The notes under the pieces: generated by a model | Told to the model about the DNA's origin: nothing | The model's input: only the letters and a program-made list of their open reading frames with translations | Databases searched by the model: none | Assembly: GCF_011397635.1 (NCBI RefSeq) | Contig: NC_064775.1 | Location: forward strand, 12,736,952 to 12,800,951 | Length of the DNA: 64,000 nucleotides | DNA from: Epinephelus fuscoguttatus | Lineage: Eukaryota; Chordata; Actinopteri; Perciformes; Serranidae | Direction: 5' to 3' | Program-made: the position numbers and the translations under genes | Shown: positions 1-11,321 of the stretch, one piece after another | Layout of the letters: every line of letters starts with the position of its first letter | How positions within the stretch are numbered: position 1 is the stretch's first letter

Positions 1-1090
1 GTATCAGTCTCTGCACATCAGATAATAACATGAACTGTAAGATAAGACACCAAAGTATATCACTATGTGATTCCTTAACTCAAGGTGTGCCACCCCACGG
101 TTTTCAGTGGCCCCATCTGGCCACCCCAATGAAAAAGTTCTGGGGGCACCACTAATAAGAATTTTTTTCAAAAGAGTACACAGTCAAGGGCTTAAACTAC
201 ATTTACAACGATTCTAAGCTTTGCAGCTTGAACAGAGCTTAAAACCAGTACACCTTCTTTCTGATGCTTGTGTTTGCAGTGTGTTACAGAACTGTCGAGT
301 TCCCCCTAGCTGTTCTGTGTAGGAGTTAATTTTCTAGACTAGCTGTAGATTATACAGTAGCTTTTAGATTTTTTGAAACAAAAAAGAGAAAGTAATATGA
401 TCTCAAAAAGTGCTAACTTTTATTTCTCTGTCAGTTCTTAACAGACATCCCACATAGGAATGTTCATTTTTCCTGTTCTTCTCATTAATTCCTGCCAAAA
501 AAAAAAAAATACATAAATTGCTGATTTAATTCCCAACAGCTTTAAAGCTTTAGCATTAAATTAAATTGTTAATGTTTTCATTCAGGAATAAAAGTGCACC
601 CCATTAGCAAGTTAACAAAGGATAGTGGTTTGGGGCAAACAGCGTTTTGGGTTTGTATATCTTTGTGTTTACTTCTGAGCAGATAGATGATTATACATAA
701 GATACTTGAAATGGTACGACTAGAATACTAGACACGTACTAATTATATCACACGTGCCTGAATTAGCATTAAACAACCAAAATACCCAAACTAAAATTAA
801 AAAAAAAAAAAAAAAGTCTGATTGACTATGTTAACATTTCAATATAAACAAAAAGTTGTTTTTGTGGTTAGGCAATATAATCTTAACTCAAGGTCCACTT
901 GCTTTTTCTGAAGCTTTCAACCACATCTCACGGTCTTCATTGTTTTTATAGTTGTGTCCAGGTCTGGTAAAATGTTTTACCATCAAGTAAATAACCCACA
1001 ACATTGTCCTGGGTTTGATCACCGTAGAAGAAGACTGTCATGCTGAGTCAGATCTGATCAGAGTGCCTTGATTAATGTTTGACTGTTAAA
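1..1090. other. Intergenic, no gene recognised
   Basis: AT-rich sequence without a credible exon. At about 74-160 there is a short stretch ending in a 'tctgggggcaccact' motif. It resembles the degenerate repeat remnants at 18390-18905 (for example 'ttctggggccgccactgg'), so it is probably an old transposon fragment. Several A-runs (near 496 and 799) may be tails of decayed retroposons. Nothing else is visible. Confidence 0.5.
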
Positions 1091-1092
1091 TG

Positions 1093-1150
1093 GTCATATG
1101 CAAATTGAATTTCCTTTTGGGGATTAATAAAGTATATAAAAAGAAAAAAT
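1093..1150 (+). repeat. Truncated 3' tail of a tRNA-derived SINE
   Basis: The stretch reads 'gaatttccttttggggattaataaagtatat' in two halves, followed by A-rich sequence. The same tail closes the full SINE at 24591-24907 (seen there on the minus strand as 'ggggattaataaaagtatat'). No tRNA-like head precedes it here, so this is a 5'-truncated copy. It directly abuts the unrelated SINE at 1168. Confidence 0.55.
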
Positions 1151-1167
1151 CAAATTAAAAGACATGT

Positions 1168-1357
1168 GGGGCGACCTCTAGCTCACCTGGTAGGGTGTGC
1201 CCCCCATATAAACTGAGTCATCTGCAGAGGGCCAGGTTCAATTCCAACCTGTGGCCCTCTGCTGTGTGTCTACCCCCTCTTTCTCCCACCTTTCCTGTCT
1301 ATCTTAGCTGTCCCATCAATAAAGGCAAAAATCACCCAAAAATAATCTTTAAAAAAC
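1168..1357 (+). repeat. tRNA-derived SINE, full length
   Basis: A tRNA-like head begins at 'ggggcgacctctagctcacc'. It has a polymerase III A box (TAGCTCACCTGGTAGG, about 1179-1194) and a B box (GGTTCAATTCC, 1235-1245). A non-tRNA body and the end 'caataaaggcaaaaat' follow, with an A-rich tail. This layout and wording match a SINE that I know to be very common in perch-like fish. It is not a functional tRNA gene: the anticodon arm cannot be folded and the body continues well past the tRNA length. The family's function is parasitic retrotransposition using LINE machinery. No reverse transcriptase is present. Confidence 0.85.
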
Positions 1358-1957
1358 TGGTCTCATCACTGTTCCAGGAATGCTGCCCATCTGCATTCAA
1401 GGTAACTTGGAAAATGTGTATGAGCTCAATAATCATTTAAAGCTTTTAGCTATAACAGCCAGGGCCTAAGTAAATCAAGGTAGCTCAGAATTAGCACTGA
1501 GGCTAACTTCTAAACTGCTAATGTCAATTGCATATTGTAAATCTATCACACCTTATTAATGCTGTTAATTATTGCACATTAACAAAACTGGTATCCTCGA
1601 TGTTTTTACATATGAAATTGTAAAAGGAATAGTTTGGTGGCTTTTTGCAAATTTCTCCCTGCTTGCAGTCTTTATGCAAAGCTAAGCTAACTGTATCCTG
1701 GCTGTAGCTTCATATTTAATGCACAGGTATGACAGTGGTATCAACCTTACTCAACCCAACTATTCCCTAAACATATCTAGCTGATTGTTGAGGTACCTCG
1801 CAACCCAATCACCAAAATAAATGTTGGCATCGTATGTTTCTGCAAACCACAGATATCACACACATTTCCTACATTTCAATTTTCAATTTTATGTCGTGAC
1901 AATGCTGTAATTAACTAACCTGGTTAAGCTACCAACACGTCAAATACCAATTCTTGT
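1358..1957. repeat. Degenerate dispersed teleost repeat remnants
   Basis: At 1615-1780 the text 'tttatgcaaagctaagctaa' and 'ctggctgtagcttcat', ending in 'actattccc', matches a dispersed family. The same family is recognisable at 11630-11765 and 57605-57760 in this window ('tgctaagctaagctaa', 'ctggctctggcttcat'). No exon was seen. Boundaries are approximate. Confidence 0.5.
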
Positions 1958-2530
1958 TCAGTGGCCCTCAGCGTCAGATAATAACGCATAGAGGCACCCT
2001 TTGGGGCTGGCATTTTTTGACGCTTCGAGCAACTGCCAGAGTATAAAGAGCAAGATGGGTGGATGGGTCAAATAAACTCCACTGTCCATGTATCATGTGA
2101 AATCAATTCAGTCAATCAATTGAGTCATTTTAATAACAACATAGTGTGCAAGTATGTGTAGCATATTATGCCAGTGACATATGTCCCGTAAGGTATGTGA
2201 CATATGTCATGTGATGTTAGACTATGTTAGTAACAAACATACTCATTTAAAGCCAAGAATAATATATTTTTTTAAACTCAACCATGTACTTTGTTGCCTT
2301 AAGATGAGGACGCAAACCTTATAGTGGAGTTTTGTGCCTACTTTCATGCATGTAGCGAGTGGAAACTATACATTTCCTGCAAAAACAAAAGTTTATTTTG
2401 AAAAGACACAAGACAGGTATTGAGCCTAAATTGACACACCGTCCCTAAGCATCCAAAACTGACGCTTGAGAGATACCTAAAGCATCATCATTTGATGTGT
2501 AGGGCCACTGACAAAGTGTCGGCATATGAC
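1958..2530. mobile_element. Short inverted-repeat DNA element (MITE-like)
   Basis: The left end reads '...ttgttcagtggccctcagcg'. The right end, read on the minus strand, starts 'ctttgtcagtggccctacac', and each side then carries a 'gacgctt'/'agcgtca' motif further in. This gives roughly 60-90 bp of imperfect inverted repeats about 400 bp apart, with no transposase reading frame between. It is most likely a non-autonomous DNA transposon. The superfamily is not assigned because no clean target-site duplication was found. Confidence 0.45.
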
Positions 2531-2555
2531 AAGCTGGGAGTGAGAATGTGTTAGA

Positions 2556-2768
2556 TTAACATGTGGTTAAGTTTACACACTAAAACCACTTGGTTTAGGC
2601 TAGGAAAAAAATATGTTTTGGCTAAAATACCCAGTTTGGTCGCAAAAAAACACAGGTGGACATGCCCCAATGCCTCGTTAAAAAATATTCACTTTTGTTG
2701 CCACAAACATGATCAGACTTGTCCCGATGTCTTGTTAAAAAAATAACTGCTTTTGTCACATTTGCTGG
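2556..2768 (+). repeat. Dispersed GGTTAGG-type repeat, copy 1
   Basis: This begins 'catgtggttaagtttacaca' and continues with 'aaaaccacttggtttaggct'. It then carries two degenerate downstream units ending in 'gttaaaaaat...cttttg'. The same order occurs at 31597-31925 and 45366-45605, and its first 85 bases recur on the minus strand inside the element at 10612-10949. There is no coding potential. See the finding on this shared module. Confidence 0.65.
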
Positions 2769-2879
2769 TCTTAAAAAGTGAATTGTCAGCTGTTTGGCAG
2801 CTCGCCTTGGTATCACGCCATCCTCCATCCCCTCCTCCTCATGTGAAGTAGCTTGGCTCAAATACATATATTTATGTAC

Positions 2880-2931
<52 letters not shown>
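2880..2931. repeat. Compound (TA)n(TG)n microsatellite
   Basis: About 20 TA units run directly into six TG units. Reading frames across it are low-complexity and not genes. Confidence 0.95.
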
Positions 2932-2959
2932 AAGATATTCTTTTTTTTTTGCAGAAACA

Positions 2960-4600
2960 TACAATGCCAAGATTTGCTTCTGGCAACTGGCTTGTATTTT
3001 ATCTATTATTTCTTTAATTTCATTTTTTATTATCACTATAGAGAACTTTTGGTTTCTCTGTTGTAGAGTAACAACAGGTGTAAAATTAAAGCTTCATGTA
3101 TCTAGTATGCAATTAACAGGTCCAGCCTGCGGACACTGTTAATTGTTGCATTTCATTCAGCTCTTCCTGTTGCAGGGACATGCGCTGTGCTGTTTGGCTC
3201 ACTCACATGGCAAATTGAAGCACCCAAATCAAACAGAGCCATTGTTAGTGCTATGTGTTCCACCTGTGCTCTCCAGCACTGGCAAGAAAATGTCTTGCTA
3301 CATTTGATCACTGTGTGGTCCTCCTTCAGCTGCGCTATGAAGCTCAACTTTGATTTGAGTATGAACAGAAAGTTTGTGGCTTCATTAACCAGGCTTTTGG
3401 CACAGAGATCTGTAGCATGTCAAGATTCATTTGTGGAACTCTTGATTTGAAAATTTCCAGCTTGTCATGAATGCAGCCATTTAACTATTAAATAAGAGGT
3501 GACCGATGAGAAGCAGGATGCAATAAGAGGCACTTAAATTATGGTACATCAGCCACTTTTTACCAAAGTCCAATACATTTTCTGAAGACAGGATGAACCA
3601 TAAACTGAATCTATACTGTTTACTGACTTTGCTGTCAAATGTTTACATGTCTCTGATCAAACTTAGGTGCCAATAAACAACTTCAGCACACTGTGGCAGC
3701 TGAAGCACATCATCTGTTTTTTAGAAAAGAATTAATAAATCATGATGTGTAAGATTTAACCAAAGATATTTAACAAACCAAAGATATTTGTGCCAAAGAT
3801 ATCACAATACATGATGGATTTTTAAAGAGCTTTGCTTCACCCCTACCCTTAAAATCATGGCTCCAACCAAAAGATGTTACGTTGAGCTTCGTCTCTAAAA
3901 GAGGTTCATTTGACTTTTTTCTATTGCTGAAATGTTTTTCATAACCTTATTGTTCCAAGCTGTTCTTAGTACCTTTGATTTGTAGATAAAGATTTGCACA
4001 GATAGTTATAGACCACTGTTATGAGGAGATGAGGATATTATATATTGAAAAGAAAAAGGGTGTCCTTGGGGGAGGGATATTAACATATTTTTGTTTATTT
4101 ATGGAAATAACATGCTCAAATTAGACCTGGGATGGACAAGACATTAATCTAAAGTGATTGTTCTTTTCTGTCCTGAATACTGATTTAGAGACTTTTGGCT
4201 ATTCCAATTTTCACACCACGGATGTGCCTTGAATAAAAAATCCCACGATGGAAAACCAAAGTTGTGTAATGGGATTTTTACGGCGCCCCTACAAGCAGGG
4301 ACACAGACTCCCAGACTCCCACGTGTTTGAAATGAAGAACAACCCCTGCTATCACTCCCGTTGTAAAACGACTGTCTTTGAAGAGAAGTGCCTTGCGTCT
4401 GAACCTTTTGTTAAAGAACATGTTGATGTAAATGTTCATTTACCTCAGATGTTTACAGAACTGTTACTGAATAAACTTTTTGTACCATACCTGTTTACTG
4501 TCATGGTTAGCTTTTTCTATTTTGATATGTTCTCTCCTTTTTTTCTTCTTCTGTGTGAAATCAATGACTCATGATTTCAAAATTGACTAAGAATTTTAAG
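2960..4600. other. Intergenic, no gene recognised
   Basis: Mostly AT-rich unique sequence. A 108-codon open frame at 4248-4574 encodes a cysteine-containing N-terminal half and a hydrophobic tail. It has no recognisable domain, and its tail is AT-rich as in non-coding DNA here, so I do not call it a gene. Confidence 0.5.
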
Positions 4601-4606
4601 TGTTCC

Positions 4607-5822
4607 AATTTACATGCACGTCCATATTCCATCATTATTCTGAATATGAAAATAATCTGAACTTGATGTGGGTTGTGTAAGCAACACATTCTGTTTGGTT
4701 ATTCCGAATTAGGCCTTTTTCCAAATGTAGCATTTTCCTATTAAGATGGTGCCATCCTATTGACCCGATGGCCCAAAATGCCAAAGCCCCATTAGTTCGA
4801 AAAATGTTCAGGTTTTTACTGCAATTTGTGACATACCCCACTGTTTACGGTCAGCTCTGTGTGTTGTCATGGATACGTTATACACAAAATAACTAACCAA
4901 TAGTTTGCAAGGCTGGGGTAGAAATGCATGCTCAAAAGAAAAGCCCACATTTCTGTTCAGAAGGAGAGACACACCCACTTTTAAACTTGGATATCAACAG
5001 GTTTTTGGATATGTGCAAATATTGCAATGCCAACTTTTTCAAGAAGGTGGTCGATAGAATGAAAGACGGAGGGTGTGTTCAAACAGTCACAAGTCTATTG
5101 CTGGAAAACTTTGAGTAAAAAGTTGCTCCAGCCGTTCCACTTTTCCACATTTTGACGTGATAAACGACACATTTGGGCACGTCAACTGGAGTATGCATGG
5201 CTGCATGTAAACAGGAGTATTCTCGGAATATTCATTTTCATTAGCCTTGTAAACAGCTTCATACGTATATCCTCCTGGAACCCTGTGACCTCATATGAGG
5301 ACATCACATTTTGGGTTAACTTGACCTTATACTTTGTTCTACTTAACTCAGACCTGTTGTCCTCGTTCGTGGACACTAGTGTGCCATCTTGTGGTAATAA
5401 GAGCACAATACACTAATCCATGTAAGAACAAGATGGCAGCCATCTCTGCCAAGTGAGTCCACAGCTGATGCCGACACAAAAGTGGACAAGGTCCCAAAAC
5501 CTGATCACATTTTATGGTTGATACTTGTTTATTTATGATTAGTAATGTTTGGAGTTTGACATGGCAACAAATTTGACAAATTTTAGCAACAATAACAAGC
5601 TAAGACACTGCTAATTAGTAAGTACTCCTATGAGGACATTGGGACTTTATTATTGTTGACAATGTCTAGGTTTTTATACTTAGCGGGTCTATACAGATCC
5701 CAAATAGCTCGGAGAAATTTAAAAAAGCATAGCAAACAAAAGTTCGGGTCTCAGGAGGATATTGGGGGGTTTTTTGGAATAAGGGAAGAAAAACAACAGA
5801 ATATTTTATGCATGTAAACACA
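4607..5822. mobile_element. Inverted-repeat DNA element, interrupted by another element
   Basis: The left end reads 'aatttacatgcacgtccata' followed by 'ttc'. The right end, read on the minus strand, is 'gtttacatgcataaaatatt'. About 20 bp of terminal inverted similarity can be seen. Near 5205-5262 there are further copies of the 'catgtaaacag...ggaatattc' motif. A second element (5268-5762) lies inside the right half. No transposase is present. Boundaries and superfamily are inferred. Confidence 0.45.
5268..5762. mobile_element. Nested MITE with 'atatcctcctg' ends
   Basis: The left terminus reads 'atatcctcctggaaccctg'. The right terminus, read on the minus strand, is 'caatatcctcctgagacccg', so the two form a terminal inverted repeat of about 17 bp. 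The interior is AT-rich with no open frame for a transposase, so it is non-autonomous. It lies inside the older element at 4607-5822, which gives the order of insertion. Confidence 0.55.
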
Positions 5823-6230
5823 GCAATTGTGCTGCGCTACTGGAGCGACAATACAAGATAGTGCCTTAACATGACGATGTCTGCCGGTTTATTCAACATT
5901 AGTTCCGCCTTAAATCAAGATACTGAAAACTAATGACTGGATGTGACACATGTTTTTGGTGTCCCTGTGCACTTTGCTGTCGTACCACTCTCTGGCCAAA
6001 ATTTGTCCATGAGAAATTCTTATATGCAGATTGGAATTGGATTTATTGATCAGATTCATGCTCTCCAGAGGATGAATCCTTTCCATTCTTTTTTCCTAAT
6101 GTCTACCTTAGGCGAAGGTCTTTTTTTTTTCCAATAAAAAAAACAAACAAAATAAAGTAAAATAAACTGCATCTTTACTGTTTTAGCATTATTATAGGTC
6201 TGTTTATTAATATGATGTGATGGCTGGCAG

Positions 6231-6292
<62 letters not shown>

Positions 6293-6357
6293 TGAAATCA
6301 GTCTGTAATGTCTGCTATGCATGTGTGTATGTGCAGTGCTGTTTCTATATGCACATG

Positions 6358-6392
<35 letters not shown>

Positions 6393-8670
6393 ATGGCCTC
6401 GCCCATTAAGCTGTGCTGAGGCCAGCACTTCCTTTATGCGTGCTGAAAGTCCCAGGGATTTTGGCTGAACAAAAACCTCTCCAGGGAGTGAAAAGGGCTT
6501 GAATGCCTGCTAATGCCGTCCCGACCTCTGGACTCTTGCAGGCTGTTGGTCCACATGGTCCAATATGAGTATGGAGCATTTGTTAAAATACTGTATATTA
6601 TAATAATGACAGAGACCAGGACTCTTAAATAAATAGCCAACAGTTTTTGGACATCTTGGCCATGAACGCTTTGAGTTTGGGAGGGTGGAAATGGCAAGGT
6701 TGATTTTGTCTTTCAGACAGATTTAAAAAACACCAGCACACACATGCAGATGATAAATAAAGCAATGAACCACATAGCCAACAAAGACCATATTAGCCTT
6801 GTTCTTGAATGCTTGGTTGATTTAAAGTTGAATTAAAATATATATATTATAGGACACTGGAATGTTTGACTTTATTTTTTTAGTGAGGACATCAAAAAAT
6901 GTTCTGTTTTTATTGGGAGCAAATCCGTCTGGGATTCTGTTGTGGCTCAGCTGGTGAAGTGCTTCACTCTCAGTCTGCATGAAAATGAAGTCTGTTATGC
7001 TTTATGCAGCACTATGGCTGCTCACAGGGTCACTTGTGATAACTGAAGGAATCCAATCTCTTTTTTTGTAAGAAATAGAGTTGTGGCCACCAGCAATTTG
7101 AGGCCAACGACATGGAGCATCACACCTGCCTGCAGACCTTTTCCCACACCTGCAACTCGTCAATGGAAATCATTAAAAGCTCAACACAGGAATGGAGTTT
7201 CCTTTTTCAGTTTTTCTGAGCTGCCAAACTTTGCGGCTGAATGTGATGTCTCCAACAACCTCTTCTCCTTTAACAGCACATCTCTGAAATGGTTCATGTG
7301 TAACACGAGTAAAGGAGAAAACAAGACCACCAATGTGCCAAGAAATAAGGACAGGGATCACAAAAAGACAAAGACACTGCAATGTGCACACAAGTGCACA
7401 GAGCTACATGTGCAACTGATGTTACCTGAGCATTATTTCCTTTGAGTGTCGGTGAACATGCAGCTTTCTGATGTTTTGCTGTCCTTAGCGATCTGTGCTG
7501 CCCAGCCTTTGAGTGGAGAGGGTGTGCCCCTAATGTTCACACTGTAGCAGCACTCAAGGGAAACAGAGGGATGTTTGGGCTGACCAAAAACTCACTCACA
7601 AATGAGGCATGTAGACTACACACGGGGTTCCTACAGCTTATGGCAAATTAGATTAAGGACTTTTCAGTGCCACTTTGAATTAATTTAAGACCAGTTTTAC
7701 AACAACCAAAATCAAAAGAAAAGAAAAAACACATGAAGCAACATCAGTTACTTTGGGTGAGGGACAGTTTGCCCAAATGTTTATCATTATATCAACATTA
7801 AAACAAGACTTTTTTTGTCTCATGGTGGAGACGAGGGTAAAACAAAACTGGGAAACATCCAGCGTTTTCTTGGCAATTTTGTGTTTCCTAATGTGCATGT
7901 GAGATTCCACTGCCTTGTTTTCCACTGTGTCGAGTTTAAAACTCATGCATTGCCTTCTAACGGTTTCAGCCACGCCATAAACTTTTGGTTAAATAGACAG
8001 TTTTACACATATACAGTGACAGCTAGCTAGCAGACAGTGGATCCTCTGCTCTGAGCAGCCCGGCCAGGAACAAAACAAAAAAAGACTCAGAAAATCCTTC
8101 TTCACATCTTTCCATTTTTAAGTGTGTTAGAGTTATGGAGATTAAATGGTGTCTAGCAGAGAGGATTGCAGATTAAAACCATCTGAAACTTGTCCTGGTT
8201 TGAATTCCTTCAGTGTTATCATTCATTCATTAATTCAAATGTCTTTTTAAGGATGCACAGAACCCTGTATACAAGTACCCATCCAGTGTGACATCATCAT
8301 GGCACAGATGTCCTGGGTAAAAAATAGGCACTGTTGCAACCTGGATATATATGGTGAAATGTCTCAATGTGATGTGTGCAAAAAGGCCTGCTCCTCAAGA
8401 TGTTCACACATTCAGTCTGTGTCTGCATCTCGACTCTCTTACTGCAGCTGACTCGGGTTCACAGTGAATCTAATCCCCTCATTTTATTCTGCTGGGACAC
8501 ATTCATTTGTATAGTAGGTCCTCTAGTGGCCAAACTCTGTCATCTGGATTTTGTTCCTCACAACTGTTTTTGATCAGTTTCACATGTGCAACCTAAAAAT
8601 ATCAAACAAATTCTAAATGTTCTTTTTATAATAAAGATAATAATCACTGAAACTGACACAAGTAGCTTCC
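5823..8670. other. Intergenic, no gene recognised
   Basis: Apart from the two GT tracts at 6232-6291 and 6361-6390, this is anonymous sequence. The longest open frame (7083-7445, 120 codons) has no domain, no plausible splice partners and no codon pattern that I would trust. The last few hundred bases lie 3' of hemopexin. Confidence 0.5.
6232..6291. repeat. (GT)30 microsatellite
   Basis: Uninterrupted GT dinucleotide tract. A second tract of 15 units follows at 6361-6390, separated by about 70 bases of TG-rich sequence. Confidence 0.97.
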
Positions 8671-8675
8671 CACAT

Positions 8676-8681
8676 TTTATT
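8676..8681 (-). terminator. Candidate polyadenylation signal of hemopexin
   Basis: AATAAA on the minus strand (seen as tttatt), about 210 bases after the hemopexin stop codon. The position and strand suit a short 3' untranslated region. Other A-rich signals further on cannot be excluded. Confidence 0.5.
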
Positions 8682-8890
8682 CATTGAACAACTCAAACTC
8701 CACTATGCATGGGAGGATTATTCCAGGATCTTACATTTAGGTCTTTACTCCCCACTTCACAAATGACTTCCATTCCACAATACCAGTATGCTTGGATGGA
8801 TAGATGTAACTCTTTTGTGTGTAGGAGGGGAATGAGGAGTTTAAGCAAAAGTAAGCAGATGACTGTGAAACATTCTCTCATCCCTGACTC

Positions 8891-11285
8891 CTAATCTTTA
8901 CATCCCATTTGTTCATTGGTAATAGGGTGGGCCTCAGGGATCATTTTGGCCGCAGTCATTAACATGACACTGTCAAAGCTGTAATATTGTGAGCCCTTGT
9001 ACAGTTTTATTCCTTGAGAATCGCATGTAGCAGCATCGATGCCGGACAAGGGCAAGGGACGGTCCTGAGTCACAGCCCTGGGTGTGGCAGTTAGGTCGAC
9101 ATCACGAAGGTGCTGTTCTGTTTGAAGTAAAAAAATATGTGTTTGTTAGTCACTTGTGAGCAAACATAACCCTTAGGCCTGTACTATTTGTTTTTATCTT
9201 GATCTTTTTTTTTCCGCCTGAGTTTTGTCGATACTCAGAACAAGTTAAACCCAGAAACTCACAAAAAAGATAAATAAGCATTCTGTTACATTACCTTGGA
9301 TTATATGCACTGTGTGTTCAGCATTGCAGACAAAAGCAGCATCCACATGTCCCTCAATGCCAAGTTCCTCCTTCAGGGTTTTAGGATAGCCTTCAATCAG
9401 GGTGTAGGGAGCAGCTGTTTTGTAGATGTAAACCTGATCATCCTGCAGGTGTTTGACAGACCAGGAGTTATTTCAACTTTAATGCAGATAGATAATAGTC
9501 TGAGGTTTTTCAAGATTTTTTTAGTGGTAACTTCAAGGTCTACCTTAATCAAGTAGAGTTTGTCAGTGTAGGAAAAGACAGCGTCCACCCCGTGTTCCAC
9601 CTCCTTCCACGCCCTGGTGATTGGGAAGGCGTGCAGGCCGTCACGGTGGGTGTCCAGACGCATGTAGATGGAGCCTGAGCAGATTGAACTGAAGTCTTAG
9701 TGAAAGCTTTACAGCAAGCTCAAAATACATTTTCACAGGACAAACAATCCAAAAAAAAAAATAATTTGACATATTAGGAGATATGGGTTTGTTTGTTTTT
9801 TTACATTTTTGCCAAACGTTACATAAGAGGATCAATACCACTCCCTAATAAAGTGCTGCAGGAGTGAATCCTTAAGTGCGAAAATTAGTTTTCATTTTTG
9901 CACCTCTGGTTCCCTTGTCTCAAAGTCAGTGGGTTTTTTTTATGTGTTTTTGTTTACATGCCTGAAATAAGATGTTAACACAAGCTCAAGAGACTTTCAT
10001 GTTTTGACAGAAAATACGTCAGGAAATATCCTTCTCTTGAATTTTGCAGCTTTAATGCGTCTTTAAAAAAGGTGGTTGCTAAAAAGTGATTAAATCGGAC
10101 CACAGGCCGTCATCACACCGAACATGGCTTTACAGCCAGGCTGTGGGGGCAAGGTTAAGTCATGCGACCTCAGTGTAGGCCTTTTATAGCCTAAACGTTA
10201 GCTTTTTACCTTTGGCGGGTACATCTACTTATCTTGCTGAACAAAATGTGTACGTACCATGGATTGATATTGCTGGATTATTGCCTCAGGTCTTGGCTTC
10301 TGCAATAATCAAAACTCCTTTGGAAAAACCCCAGGGCAGAGAACTAGGGCGATGCTAACTTCCAGGTCACCCTACAGATAAACGTCATCCCTGCAGCACT
10401 TAGCTTGGTATAAAGACCGTGGGAACAGGTGGAAACAACTAGCCTTGCCAAAATTAAAAACTACTTCTCACAGGACCTCTATTAATCAGCCCACTAATTA
10501 ACACATCATGTCCTGTTTGTGATGCTGCTAGCTACAAAACTGTACACAGGCACAACAGTGCTTTGAGCTAATTGCTAATGTCAGCATGCTGATATGTTCA
10601 CATTGACAATGTGGGTCCATGTCATTGGTTTGACAGCCCATTGGTTCGACATCCCATTAGTCCGACTGTCCGCGGTGCTGAACGGCTCGCGGCGGGCGTA
10701 TGGTGTGCCGCGACCAGCTTGAGGCAGAGCAGGCTCACGGCTTATGTGTTTGTCACTTTCTTTTTCATTTTAACCCACACCATGATCTTTTCCTGACCCT
10801 AACCAAGTGGTTTTTGTGCCTAAACCTAACCAGACCTTAACCACAGGGCATCATGATGATTTCGGAACGGACTTCGGAACAATGGGTTTAATATGGTCGG
10901 AACAATGGGATGTTGAACCAATGGGCTGTCGAACCAATGGGCAGTTCCCGACAATGCTGACATGCTAATATTTAGCAGGTATGATGTTTACCATGGTGAC
11001 CATCTTAGTTTAGCATGTTAGCATGGTAACTTTTGCTAATTTGCATTTAACGCATGTCACGCGGGTTGGATATTTAGTTGTTAGGTGCAGGTGCCACGGG
11101 AGTGCGCCAGCCGATGAAGCCAATTTTCATAGTGGCCTAACAGTGGAATTGCAACTTCTGAGTCTGTCCTGTGATGCCGTGGGGCCCAAAAAGACTTCTT
11201 CCCATAGACTTACATTGTGAAAGAGGCATCTGTGAATCAGTGGATACATTTTTTTTTAACCTTCCAACCCCCACAAAATGGTTTG

Positions 11286-11321
<36 letters not shown>

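Noticed and set aside
1178-1250. Functional tRNA gene
   Set aside because: A and B boxes are present, but they belong to the head of a SINE with a body and A-rich tail. No proper anticodon arm or acceptor pairing was seen.
4248-4574. 108-codon cysteine-containing protein
   Set aside because: No domain, an AT-rich hydrophobic tail, no splice context, and it lies beside transposon DNA.
6217-6468. Cys/Val repeat protein across the GT tract
   Set aside because: Pure translation of a microsatellite. The same applies to the frames at 50803-51036, 41964-42311, 46692-46964 and 30731-30937.
8891-9073. Separate 60-codon gene on the minus strand starting at GTG
   Set aside because: It is the last exon of hemopexin. 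It joins in phase to the acceptor at 9118 and continues the propeller.
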